Shown: piece by piece, positions 32,166 to 39,636 of the stretch
How positions within the stretch are numbered: position 1 is the stretch's first letter
How the letters are laid out: each line of letters starts with the position of its first letter
Source: Micromonospora coriariae
Lineage (GTDB): Bacteria; Actinomycetota; Actinomycetes; Mycobacteriales; Micromonosporaceae
Length of the DNA: 64,000 bases
NCBI RefSeq assembly: GCF_900091455.1
Contig: NZ_LT607412.1
Coordinates: forward strand, 3,224,001-3,288,000
Direction: 5' to 3'
Notes under the pieces: generated by a model
Database searches by the model: none
What the model saw: only the letters and a program-made list of their open reading frames with translations
What the model was told of the DNA's origin: nothing
Made by a program: the position numbers and the translations under genes

Positions 32166-32256
32166 CATCACGTCCTGTGGTCGGTCGCCGCCGACGGGTG
32201 CCGGCGCAGGGTTGAGCAGGTGCGCCGCCAACGGTAGGTGGCGCGGGCGGACCCTT

Positions 32257-32295
32257 GATGAACCCCGGTGAACGACGCCGGACGCGGGGATGAAC
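32257..32295 (-). promoter_or_regulatory. PHO boxes in the phoU/senX3 intergenic region
   Basis: Three minus-strand half-sites of the type GTTCAyC: 32257-32263, 32267-32273 and 32289-32295 (spacing 10 and 22, about one and two helical turns). This is the 11-nt direct-repeat grammar of actinobacterial PhoP/RegX3 sites, so RegX3 probably regulates phoU and its own operon. Confidence 0.65.
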
Positions 32296-32355
32296 ATTTG
32301 CGAAAGTGAGGGTGGTTCGTCCCGGTCTGTGTGGTAGCCAGGTTAACAATGACCC

Positions 32356-32361
32356 TACGAT
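32356..32361 (+). promoter_or_regulatory. leaderless -10 hexamer for senX3
   Basis: TACGAT, 6 nt before the GTG at 32368. Confidence 0.5.
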
Positions 32362-32367
32362 CGCCGG

Positions 32368-33651
32368 GTGGAGTGGGCGGTGGCGGTCGTGGTGGCCGTG
32401 GCGTTGGTGGCCGGGTTGGCCGCCGGTTTCCTGCTGTCCCGGTACCTGCCGGCGCGCGAGCGGCTCTCCACGTCGACGGGGAGCGCAGGCTCCCGCCGGA
32501 GCAGGGGGAGGCCCGCGATAGCCGACGAGCAGCAGACCGGGCTCGGCCGCCGGACGATCGACTCGCTCCGGGCCGGGGTCGTGGTGCTGGACAACGACGA
32601 CGTGCCCGTGCTGATCAACCCGGCCGCCCGCGCGATGGGTCTGCTGCGCACCGGCAGCACCCCGGGCTCGATAGCCGCGCACCCACTGATCCGTACCCTC
32701 GCCGGCCAGGTGCGGCGCACCGGGGTGCGGCGCGAGATCGAGCTGGACCTGCCCCGGGGTCGCGACAGCGCGGGGGAGAACCCGCTCGGCGTGCACCTGC
32801 GGGCGATGGGTCTCGGCAACGGCTTCACCGCCGTGGAGGCGGTCGACGTGACCGAGTCGCACCGGCTGACGCGGGTGCGACGTGACTTCGTGGCCAACGT
32901 GAGCCACGAGCTCAAGACACCGATCGGGGCGCTTCAGCTGCTCGCCGAGGCGTTGCTCGACGCCACCGAGCCGGCCGAGGCCGCGGCACCCGATCTCTCC
33001 GAGGACCTGGTCGCCGCCCGCCGGTTCGCCGAACGGATCCAGCACGAGTCGACCCGGCTGGGTCGGCTGGTGCAGGAGTTGCTGGAGCTGACCCGGTTGC
33101 AGGGCGCCGAACCGCAGCCGCCAGCGGAACCGGTCGCGCTGGACTGGGTGATCGCCGAGGTGGTCGACCGGACCCGCACCACGGCCTCCGCCCGGGGCGT
33201 CGAGGTGTCGGTGACCGGGGAGCGCGGCCTCACCGCGTACGGCAGCGACACCCAACTCGCCACCGCGGTGGCGAACCTGGTCGAGAACGCCATCAACTAC
33301 TCGGGTGCGGACACCACGGTCCGGGTCACCCTCCACGGCGACGACGAGCACATCGAGATCGCCGTTGCCGACCAGGGCATCGGTATCGCCCCGACGGACG
33401 TGGACCGGATCTTCGAACGGTTCTACCGGGCCGACCAGGCCCGCTCGCGTGCCACCGGTGGCACAGGGCTCGGCCTGGCCATCGTCAAACACATCGCGAG
33501 CAACCATGGCGGACGGGTGGAGGTGTCGAGCACTCTTGGTGGTGGATCGACGTTCACCCTCCGGCTGCCGGCCCGTCCACCGGACGACCTGCTGGCGACA
33601 CTGCCGCCGGCTGGGATCGAGGCCGGTCCGGCCGAGCTACGGCAGGTCTGA
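32368..33651 (+). CDS. senX3: Phosphate-sensing histidine kinase SenX3/PhoR
   Basis: 427 residues: one N-terminal membrane helix (about 3-27), a PAS-like linker (about 55-165), HisKA domain with phosphoacceptor H180 in F-V-A-N-V-S-H-E-L-K-T-P, and HATPase domain with N-box (N-L-V-E-N-A-I-N-Y-S), D-Q-G-I-G-I and G-T-G-L-G-L. The architecture matches mycobacterial SenX3, which senses phosphate through PhoU and the Pst system rather than an external domain. Followed 23 bp later by regX3. Confidence 0.92.
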   Translation: MEWAVAVVVAVALVAGLAAGFLLSRYLPARERLSTSTGSAGSRRSRGRPAIADEQQTGLGRRTIDSLRAGVVVLDNDDVPVLINPAARAMGLLRTGSTPGSIAAHPLIRTLAGQVRRTGVRREIELDLPRGRDSAGENPLGVHLRAMGLGNGFTAVEAVDVTESHRLTRVRRDFVANVSHELKTPIGALQLLAEALLDATEPAEAAAPDLSEDLVAARRFAERIQHESTRLGRLVQELLELTRLQGAEPQPPAEPVALDWVIAEVVDRTRTTASARGVEVSVTGERGLTAYGSDTQLATAVANLVENAINYSGADTTVRVTLHGDDEHIEIAVADQGIGIAPTDVDRIFERFYRADQARSRATGGTGLGLAIVKHIASNHGGRVEVSSTLGGGSTFTLRLPARPPDDLLATLPPAGIEAGPAELRQV

Positions 33652-33674
33652 CAGCAATGGAAAGGAAATCCCCG

Positions 33675-34358
33675 TTGAGCCGTGTTCTGGTGGTCGAGGA
33701 CGAGGAATCGTTCTCCGACGCCCTGTCGTACATGCTCCGTAAGGAGGGCTATGAGGTTTCGGTCGCCGCGACCGGCACCGACGCCCTCACCGAGTTCGAC
33801 CGAACCGGCGCCGACATCGTGCTGCTCGACCTGATGTTGCCGGAGATGTCGGGGACCGAGGTCTGCCGCCAGCTCCGGCAGCGGTCGGCCGTCCCCATCA
33901 TCATGGTCACCGCCCGCGACAGCGAGATCGACAAGGTGGTCGGCCTGGAGATCGGCGCCGACGACTACGTCACCAAGCCGTACTCGCCCCGCGAGCTGGT
34001 GGCCCGGATCCGGGCCGTGCTGCGCCGGCAGAGCCCGGAGGTGACCGACCCGGGTGCCCCCACCCTGGCCGCCGGGCCGGTGCGGATGGACATCGAGCGG
34101 CACGTGGTGACCGTCGACGGTGGCGCCGTGCAGCTGCCGCTCAAGGAGTTCGAGCTGCTGGAGCTGCTGCTGCGCAACGCCGGCCGGGTGCTGACCCGGG
34201 GTCAGCTCATCGACCGGGTCTGGGGCGCCGACTACGTCGGTGACACCAAGACGCTGGACGTGCACGTCAAGCGGCTGCGCTCCAAGATCGAGCCGGAGCC
34301 GTCCGCGCCGCGTTTCATCGTCACCGTCCGCGGCCTGGGCTACAAGTTCGAGCCGTGA
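33675..34358 (+). CDS. regX3: OmpR-family response regulator RegX3/PhoP
   Basis: 227 residues from a TTG start. Receiver: E8-D9-E10, phosphoacceptor D52 in L-L-D-L-M-L-P, K in T-K-P-Y. C-terminal winged helix of the OmpR type (L-T-R-G-Q-L-I-D-R-V-W, then V-D-V-H-V-K-R-L-R-S-K-I). AAAGGA lies 8 nt before the TTG, and the protein then begins S-R-V-L-V-V-E-D-E-E-S as RegX3 does; an upstream ATG (33657) would add six residues but has only a weak ribosome-binding site. Partner of SenX3. Confidence 0.92.
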   Translation: MSRVLVVEDEESFSDALSYMLRKEGYEVSVAATGTDALTEFDRTGADIVLLDLMLPEMSGTEVCRQLRQRSAVPIIMVTARDSEIDKVVGLEIGADDYVTKPYSPRELVARIRAVLRRQSPEVTDPGAPTLAAGPVRMDIERHVVTVDGGAVQLPLKEFELLELLLRNAGRVLTRGQLIDRVWGADYVGDTKTLDVHVKRLRSKIEPEPSAPRFIVTVRGLGYKFEP

Positions 34359-34478
34359 TCGACGCACCGACGGGGGCCGGGCGTCCGCGTCGTCGCCGGA
34401 GACAGTGTGCGCGGACAGGTCTGTCTACTGCTGCCCTCAGCCCAACGGCCGGGCCGAGGCGAGGTTGCCGGTCGGCGT

Positions 34479-34514
34479 GATACCTCACAGGCATATTAAT
34501 GCCTCAGAGGTATC
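34479..34514. promoter_or_regulatory. Orphan double palindromic operator
   Basis: Two 13-bp boxes, TACCTCACAGGCA (34481-34493) and TGCCTCAGAGGTA (34500-34512), each near-palindromic and together forming a 36-bp palindrome with an AT-rich centre TATTAA. It is clearly a regulator-type site, but no intact gene starts beside it. The flanks 34359-34478 and 34515-34679 contain no gene I can support. Confidence 0.6.
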
Positions 34515-34534
34515 GCGCCGATGACGACGACCGC

Positions 34535-34690
34535 CAGCCGAGGCGCTCGGCCGCCTCCGTGCGGCCGCGTCCTGGTCGGTCCCGGCAAGCTGGTCCACGG
34601 TGACGGCTCGGTTCTGGAGCAGGAAGGCGACCGCCACGAACCAGCCGATCCGCTTGCGTCGGCGAGGAAGCGGAAGTGGTCAGACCTCGT
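34535..34690 (-). pseudogene. Possible membrane-protein fragment beside the orphan operator
   Basis: A minus-strand open stretch with no start codon encodes R-R-R-K-R-I-G-W-F-V-A-V-A-F-L-L-Q, which looks like the basic end and hydrophobic core of a membrane helix, and fades into low-complexity sequence ending inside the palindrome. This may be a remnant or chance; the evidence is weak. Confidence 0.2.
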
Positions 34691-35483
34691 CGGCGGGGTG
34701 CGGGGCGACCAGGCCCTGCTTCGTCCGGGCCGCGCACAGCTCGGCCAGCCGCTCGTACGCGGGCGCGCCGATCAGCGCGGTCAACTCCGGCCCGTACGAG
34801 AGGTACATCGGCTCGGCGCCGACGTGCGCGTCCGTCGAGGAGGTGCACCACCAGTCGAGGTCGTGCCCACCGGCACCCCAGCCTCGGCGGTCGAACTCGG
34901 ACAGGGTGGAGACCAGCACCTTGCTGTTGTCCGGACGCTTGACCCAGTCCTGGTCCCGTCGGATCGGCAGCTGCCAGCAGACGTCCGGCTTGTATTCCAG
35001 CGGGTGCACGCCGTCGCGCAGCGCCTGGGCGTGCAGCGCGCAGCCACCCCCGCCGGCGAAGTCGGCGTCGTTGAGGAAGACGCACGGACCGTCGGGGCCC
35101 TGGGTGGCGGTCCGGCGGGCCGGGTTCTTGCCGTCGATGGTGTCGTTGTCGGTCCAGTTCTTGAACCCGCGCCGGAAGTGCTGCCAGGTCGACGGGGTGA
35201 GCAGCTTGACCGCGTTGCGGACCCGCTTCTCGTCGTCGGAGTCGGTGAAGAACGCTCCGTGCGAGCAGCAGCCGTCGGCGGACCGGCCAGCGATGATGCC
35301 GTGGCAGCCCCGGCCGAAGATGCAGGTCCAGCGGGAGAGCAACCAGGTCAGGTCGGCCCGGATCAGGTGGGTCTCGTCCGCGGGGTCCGCGAACTCGATC
35401 CACTCCCGGGGAAAGTCCAGCGGCACCTCGCGGCTGCGCGGGTCACCCGGATCGTCCACCAGCACGCGGAGCTCCATCGTCAC
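34680..35483 (-). CDS. Cysteine-cluster protein of unknown function
   Basis: 267 residues, soluble. Cysteines cluster as [11 protein letters not shown] then D-G-C-C-S-H-G-A near residues 60-85, with further Cys at G-P-C-V-F, G-G-C-A-L-H, D-V-C-W-Q and W-W-C-T-S, suggesting an Fe-S or zinc centre as in YkgJ/DUF3109-type proteins; I am not certain of the family. No enzyme motif is seen. GTG at 35483 is set by a -10 hexamer; the ATG two codons later (35477) is nearly equivalent. Divergent from ppx. Confidence 0.65.
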   Translation of the reverse strand: MTMELRVLVDDPGDPRSREVPLDFPREWIEFADPADETHLIRADLTWLLSRWTCIFGRGCHGIIAGRSADGCCSHGAFFTDSDDEKRVRNAVKLLTPSTWQHFRRGFKNWTDNDTIDGKNPARRTATQGPDGPCVFLNDADFAGGGGCALHAQALRDGVHPLEYKPDVCWQLPIRRDQDWVKRPDNSKVLVSTLSEFDRRGWGAGGHDLDWWCTSSTDAHVGAEPMYLSYGPELTALIGAPAYERLAELCAARTKQGLVAPHPADEV

Positions 35484-35490
35484 CCGGACC

Positions 35491-35496
35491 AGCGTA
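35491..35496 (-). promoter_or_regulatory. leaderless -10 hexamer for the Cys-cluster gene
   Basis: Minus-strand TACGCT, 7 nt before the GTG at 35483. Confidence 0.5.
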
Positions 35497-35544
35497 CGCG
35501 CGGTCCCCTCCGCGGGCCGGCGAGCCGCGCAAACGTCTTGCACC

Positions 35545-35550
35545 TAGTGT
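35545..35550 (+). promoter_or_regulatory. leaderless -10 hexamer for ppx
   Basis: TAGTGT, 7 nt before the ATG at 35558. Confidence 0.6.
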
Positions 35551-35557
35551 CTTCACC

Positions 35558-36502
35558 ATGCGACTGGGTGTCCTCGACGTCGGATCCAACACGGTGCACC
35601 TGCTGGTGGTGGACGCGCACCACGGCGCGCACCCGTGGCCGGCGCACTCGGAGAAGGTGGTCCTCCGGCTGGCCGAGCAGATCGGCCCCGACGGAGCGCT
35701 GACCGACGCGGGCGCGGACGGTCTGGTCAAGGCGGTCGGCATGGCGAAGGCGGCGTCCGCCGGGCTGGAGGCCGACGACCTGATCGCGTTCGCCACCTCC
35801 GCGGTGCGGGACGCCACCAACGCCGCCGAGGTGCTGGCCCGGGTCCGCGACGAGACCGGCGTACGGCTGGCGGTGCTCTCCGGCGCGGACGAGGCGCGGA
35901 TGACCTTCCTGGCGGTGCGGCGCTGGTTCGGCTGGTCGGCGGGGCGGCTGCTGGTGCTGGACATCGGCGGCGGCTCGCTGGAGATCGCCGCCGGGATCGA
36001 CGAGGACCCGGACGTCGCGGTCTCGCTGCCACTCGGCGCCGGCCGGCTGACCCGTGAGCGGCTTCAGGTCGACCCGGCGAGCGCGGCGCCGCCGTCCGCG
36101 GAGGCCGTCGACAAGCTGCGGGAGTACGTGGACGGCCGGCTGGACAAGGTCGTCGACCAGATGACCGAGATCGGCTGGGGCCGGGCGGTGGGCACCTCGA
36201 AGACGTTCCGCACCCTGGCCCGGCTGGCCGGGGCGGCGCCGTCCGGGGCCGGGCTCTGGGCGCGGCGCAGCCTGACCCGCGCCGGGTTGCGGCAGGTCAT
36301 CGGCTTCATCCGGCACATCCCGCCGGCCCAACTGATGGAGCTGGAAGGAGTCAGCGCGGGCCGGGCCCACCAGTTGCTGGCCGGCGCGGTGGTCGCCGAG
36401 GCGGTGATGCGCCGTCTGGATCTGGAGTCGCTGGACATCTGCCCGTGGGCGCTGCGGGAGGGGGTCATCCTCCGCCGGCTCGATCAACTTGAACCGATGT
36501 GA
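35558..36502 (+). CDS. ppx: Ppx/GppA exopolyphosphatase family protein
   Basis: 314 residues of the ASKHA phosphatase fold. Visible: [12 protein letters not shown] phosphate-1 loop at the N terminus, [10 protein letters not shown], and phosphate-2 loop [10 protein letters not shown]. The short form lacks the C-terminal HD domain of E. coli Ppx, as do the mycobacterial Rv0496-type enzymes, which cut short-chain polyphosphate. A link to the phosphate regulators 1-4 kb upstream fits. Probably followed by separate transcription of the next gene. Confidence 0.9.
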   Translation: MRLGVLDVGSNTVHLLVVDAHHGAHPWPAHSEKVVLRLAEQIGPDGALTDAGADGLVKAVGMAKAASAGLEADDLIAFATSAVRDATNAAEVLARVRDETGVRLAVLSGADEARMTFLAVRRWFGWSAGRLLVLDIGGGSLEIAAGIDEDPDVAVSLPLGAGRLTRERLQVDPASAAPPSAEAVDKLREYVDGRLDKVVDQMTEIGWGRAVGTSKTFRTLARLAGAAPSGAGLWARRSLTRAGLRQVIGFIRHIPPAQLMELEGVSAGRAHQLLAGAVVAEAVMRRLDLESLDICPWALREGVILRRLDQLEPM

Positions 36503-36565
36503 CCGAGGCGGGCGGTAACGGGTGGTTTGCCGGCGCTCGTCACGATGGTGTCGGCGCCGCCGGGC

Positions 36566-36571
36566 TACCCT
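36566..36571 (+). promoter_or_regulatory. leaderless -10 hexamer for the TIM-barrel gene
   Basis: TACCCT, 7 nt before the GTG at 36579. Confidence 0.55.
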
Positions 36572-36578
36572 GGCTGAT

Positions 36579-37385
36579 GTGACTTCCCGCGTTCCAGTGC
36601 TCCTGTCCAGCTCGTCGGTCTTTCCCGAGCCGACCGCGGCGGCGTTCCAGCTGGCCGCGGCGCTCGGCTACGACGGCGTCGAGGTGATGGTCTGGACCGA
36701 CGTGGTCAGCCAGGACGCGGGCGCGCTGCGCGGCCTCTCGACGCACTACGACGTGCCGGTGCTCTCGGTGCACGCGCCCTGCCTGCTCGTCACCCAGCGG
36801 GTGTGGAGCCCGGACCCGTGGGAGCGGCTGCGCAAGGCCGCCGAGCTGGCCGAGACGCTGGAGGCGCCGACAGTCGTGGTGCACCCACCGTTCACCTGGC
36901 AGCGTGACTACGCGCGCCGGTTCACCGAGGGGCTCGCCGCGGTGGAGGAACGGTTCACCGGGCTGCGCTTCGCGGTGGAGAACATGTACCCGGTGCGAAT
37001 GGCGGGGCGGCGGTTCGTCCCGTACGTGCCGGGCTGGGACCCGACCGACACCGGGTACCCCTCGTACACCCTGGATCTGTCGCACTGCGCGGCCTCGCAC
37101 AGCGACCCCCTGGAGATGGCCGACCGGATGGGCGCCGGGCTGGCCCACGTGCACCTCGGCGACGGCACCGGCGAGGGCCGCGACGAGCACCTGGTGCCCG
37201 GGCGCGGCACCCAACCCTGCGGGGAACTGCTCTCCTCGCTGGCCGGGCGGGGCTTCACCGGAGCGGTGGCGGTGGAGGTGGCGACCCGGGGCGCGAAGAG
37301 CCGCGCGGTGCGCGAGGCGGACCTGCGCGCCGCGTTGGAGTTCGCCCGCCAGCACCTGACCGCGCCGTCCCCGGTCGACGCCTGA
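36579..37385 (+). CDS. Sugar phosphate isomerase/epimerase-type TIM barrel (Rv0498-like)
   Basis: 268 residues of the AP endonuclease-2 / xylose isomerase-like TIM-barrel superfamily. Metal-site candidates are in Y-D-G-V-E-V, L-S-V-H-A-P, V-V-V-H-P-P, V-E-N-M, L-D-L-S-H and H-V-H-L-G-D. The set suggests a divalent-metal isomerase, epimerase or hydrolase, substrate unknown. Follows ppx as Rv0498 follows Rv0496. Start from the -10 hexamer. Confidence 0.8.
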   Translation: MTSRVPVLLSSSSVFPEPTAAAFQLAAALGYDGVEVMVWTDVVSQDAGALRGLSTHYDVPVLSVHAPCLLVTQRVWSPDPWERLRKAAELAETLEAPTVVVHPPFTWQRDYARRFTEGLAAVEERFTGLRFAVENMYPVRMAGRRFVPYVPGWDPTDTGYPSYTLDLSHCAASHSDPLEMADRMGAGLAHVHLGDGTGEGRDEHLVPGRGTQPCGELLSSLAGRGFTGAVAVEVATRGAKSRAVREADLRAALEFARQHLTAPSPVDA

Positions 37386-37423
37386 CCCCCGCACGGGGCG
37401 TCAGGGCGTCGACCGGTACGACG

Positions 37424-38011
37424 TCAGCTGACCGGGGAGAGCGAGTCGGCGACCGCCGTCGGCTGCGCGGCGACAGTCACCTGCTCGCCGACCGCGGCCC
37501 GCTTACGGGCCCGGTGCGCCGCCACGTGCGAGCGGGTGGCGCAGCGCTCGGAGCAGAACCGCCGGCAGCAGTTGGACGACGTGTCCAGGTAGACGTTGCC
37601 GCACCGCTCGTCGGCGCAGACGCCGAACCGGGCGCTGCCGTACTCGCAGAGCCAGACCGACAGCCCCCAGACCGCGCCGGCCAGGTATTCGGCGCTGACC
37701 GAAGCTCCCCGGCTGGTCACGTGCATGTGCCAGTCACTGGAGTCGTGCCCGGAGATGCGCGGCTGGACCGGGAACGCCTCGAGCAGCGCGTTCAGCTCCG
37801 TCACCGCCTGGGCGTCCCGCCCCGAAGTGCCGTACTCGAAGACATCGCGCAACCGCTTCTGTGCCCGCCGGAAAATCACTACATCCCGTTCCGCGACCTC
37901 GTCGCGCATCCAGGCGTTTTCGTCGGGGAAGAGGGCCCGCAGGTCGTCGAGGTCGTCCAGGCGGGCGTTGACCAGGTCAACGCCGGTCCGGGCGTACGCG
38001 TCGAAGTTCAC
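37424..38011 (-). CDS. CGNR zinc-finger / ABATE-domain transcription factor
   Basis: 195 residues. N-terminal ABATE-like stress domain (about 1-130) and C-terminal CGNR zinc finger: C-A-D-E-R-C-G-N-V-Y, then C-C-R-R-F-C-S-E-R-C-A-T-R followed by basic H-R-A-R-K-R. The canonical motif C-x2-C-G-x-x-F/Y-x-D-x-S-R-x-x-x-R-R-W-C is changed: the spacing is C-x4-C-G-N-V-Y, and C-C-R-R-F-C replaces the usual R-R-W-C. Probably a DNA-binding regulator of unknown target. GTG start set by a -10 site. Confidence 0.8.
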   Translation of the reverse strand: MNFDAYARTGVDLVNARLDDLDDLRALFPDENAWMRDEVAERDVVIFRRAQKRLRDVFEYGTSGRDAQAVTELNALLEAFPVQPRISGHDSSDWHMHVTSRGASVSAEYLAGAVWGLSVWLCEYGSARFGVCADERCGNVYLDTSSNCCRRFCSERCATRSHVAAHRARKRAAVGEQVTVAAQPTAVADSLSPVS

Positions 38012-38018
38012 AGCCCCA

Positions 38019-38024
38019 ACGGTA
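38019..38024 (-). promoter_or_regulatory. leaderless -10 hexamer for the CGNR gene
   Basis: Minus-strand TACCGT, 7 nt before the GTG at 38011. Confidence 0.55.
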
Positions 38025-38030
38025 GACGAC

Positions 38031-39197
38031 TCACGGGGTGCGCGGCGCGTCGATGTAGTGCGGCAGAAACCGCGCGTAGCCGTCGGTGATCAGACTCGCA
38101 CTCTCCCGCACCCCCACCCCCGCCGATTCGCCGTCGACGATCCAACTGCCCAACACCATCCGGTTGCCGTCGAACTGCGGCAACGCCCGGAACTCCTGGT
38201 AGCACCAGCCCTCGTCGCCGTAGATCCCCGGGTTGGTGATCTCCTGCTCGGCGGTGACGATGCGTACCGAGCCGCCCTCCCGGCCCAGTAACGGCTTGGC
38301 TACGTACTCCGGCATGTCACGCGGCGAGTCGAGGTACGCCGGCAGCAGGTACTCGTGGCCGGGGTACAGCTCCCACAGGACCGCGAGCAGCGCCTTGTTG
38401 GACAGCAGCAGCTTCCAGGCCGGCTCGATCCAGGTGGTCGGGGTGCCCGGGGCCAGCGCGGGCGGCCCGTACGGCTCGGCCAGCATCCACTCCCAGGGGT
38501 AGAGCTTGAAGCAGGTGGTCACCGGGCGGTCGGCGGAGTCGACGAAGCGGCGGCCGTCCCAGCCGATCTCCTGGATCGGCAGCAGTTCGACGGTCAGGCC
38601 GGCCTGCCGGGCGGTCTCGGCCAGGTAGCCGGCCGTCATGTGGTCCTCGCCCGACTCCTCCTCGTTCGACCAGAGCACGTGTACCCGGGGGTCGTGCAGC
38701 CCGGCGCCGATCTTCGCCCAGGCGCCGACCAGGCGCTCGTGCAGGCTGTTCCACTGATCCAGCTCCGGGCGGGTCTGCTCCAGCCAGTACCACTGGATGA
38801 TGCTCGCCTCGACCAGCGCGGTCGGGGTGTCCGCGTTGTACTCCAGCAGCTTCGGTGGCCAGACGCCGTCATAGGCAAGGTCGAAGCGCCCGTAGAGGGT
38901 GGGCGGCGCCTCGCGCAGCGACCGGGCCACCGCGTCGGCCGCCCACGCCGGGATGCCGAACTCGGCGTACCGGCGGTGGGCCACCACGTGCTCGGCGGCG
39001 GCCACCGACATCCGGTGCAGTTCCTCGGTGGCCTCCTCCAGCCGCAGCACCTCGTCCAGCTCGACGGCGTACGCGGCGGTCTCGTCCCAGTACGACATGA
39101 CGCCGCCGTCGGGCAGTTCGGTGTCGACGTAGACCAACCCCTGAGCCCGGATGGTGGCGTCCCAGTCGGGTCGTGGCGTGACCTGCTCGCGGCGCAC
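38031..39197 (-). CDS. Glutathionylspermidine synthase-like ATP-grasp protein (YgiC/YjfC type)
   Basis: 388 residues of the GSP-synthetase fold: Y-D-G-V-W-P-P-K-L-L-E-Y-N-A-D-T-P-T near residue 120 is the substrate/ATP site, followed by K-L-Y-P-W-E-W-M and C-terminal V-A-K-P-L-L-G-R-E-G-G-S-V. The E. coli homologues YgiC/YjfC are stand-alone synthetase domains of unknown peptide substrate; spermidine-glutathione chemistry is unlikely in a mycothiol-using organism. It starts 1 bp after the small lipoprotein gene, paralleling E. coli ygiB-ygiC where YgiB is also a lipoprotein-like partner. Confidence 0.85.
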   Translation of the reverse strand: MRREQVTPRPDWDATIRAQGLVYVDTELPDGGVMSYWDETAAYAVELDEVLRLEEATEELHRMSVAAAEHVVAHRRYAEFGIPAWAADAVARSLREAPPTLYGRFDLAYDGVWPPKLLEYNADTPTALVEASIIQWYWLEQTRPELDQWNSLHERLVGAWAKIGAGLHDPRVHVLWSNEEESGEDHMTAGYLAETARQAGLTVELLPIQEIGWDGRRFVDSADRPVTTCFKLYPWEWMLAEPYGPPALAPGTPTTWIEPAWKLLLSNKALLAVLWELYPGHEYLLPAYLDSPRDMPEYVAKPLLGREGGSVRIVTAEQEITNPGIYGDEGWCYQEFRALPQFDGNRMVLGSWIVDGESAGVGVRESASLITDGYARFLPHYIDAPRTP

Positions 39198-39198
39198 C

Positions 39199-39471
39199 TC
39201 AGCCGCCGCACGCGGCGAGGTGGGTGCCGAACCCGCCGCGTTCGGGTAGGGCCGCGGCCGTCGGCTCCGGGGCGGCGCGGCCGGCGCCCGGGTCGGCGAC
39301 CCGCATCGCGAGCGCGACCGTGTCGCCTCCGCCGACCGGCCCGAGGGCGCAGTCGTCGTCATCATCGTCGTCCGAGGTCATGTTGCAGCCGGAGAGGGCG
39401 AGCGCGAGAGCGGTGAGCGCGCCGAGCTGCACGGAGGCCGACCGGAGCCGGCGGCGGGGGCGTTGGTCCAC
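39199..39471 (-). CDS. Small Asp-rich lipoprotein
   Basis: 90 residues. Basic n-region (R-P-R-R-R-L-R), hydrophobic core L-G-A-L-T-A-L-A-L-A and lipobox L-S-G-C29, so it is exported and lipid-anchored. Right after the anchor comes N-M-T-S and a run of seven Asp, then a short unrecognised domain with Cys near both ends (D-C-A-L and A-A-C-G-G at the C terminus) that could form a disulphide. Directly upstream of the ATP-grasp gene. GTG at 39471 gives a normal signal peptide; a GTG at 39498 would add nine residues. Confidence 0.65.
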   Translation of the reverse strand: MDQRPRRRLRSASVQLGALTALALALSGCNMTSDDDDDDDCALGPVGGGDTVALAMRVADPGAGRAAPEPTAAALPERGGFGTHLAACGG

Positions 39472-39519
39472 GGCATCGTTGTAGCCGATCGACGCCACCG
39501 GCGCAGCCCCGGCGGCAAG

Positions 39520-39574
39520 GTAAGGAAGGGCCCCTTCTTATCGGATTTTGTTGTACAAGGGGCCCTTCCTAACG
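39520..39574. repeat. GGGCCC palindromic element, copy 3
   Basis: TAAGGAAGGGCCCCTT (39521-39536) and AAGGGGCCCTTCCTAA (39557-39572), arms 15 bp with a T-rich loop. It lies between the divergent lipoprotein and proline dehydrogenase genes, so here it is not a convergent-gene terminator. Confidence 0.75.
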
Positions 39575-39624
39575 TCCGGCTGGGCGGCACCGCTGCCCCT
39601 CGGCGGGGGCCCTGGCAGGGGCGA

Positions 39625-39630
39625 TACGCT
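39625..39630 (+). promoter_or_regulatory. leaderless -10 hexamer for proline dehydrogenase
   Basis: TACGCT, 6 nt before the ATG at 39637. Confidence 0.5.
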
Positions 39631-39636
39631 CGGCTC

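Noticed and set aside
34535..34690. Complete small membrane-protein gene on the minus strand
   Set aside because: No start codon and no ribosome-binding site; the end falls inside the palindrome, so at best it is a fragment.
34521..35702. Long plus-strand frame (393 codons) starting just after the orphan operator
   Set aside because: It runs antisense through the Cys-cluster gene and into ppx, has no recognisable domain and shows the codon pattern of a shadow frame in high-GC DNA.
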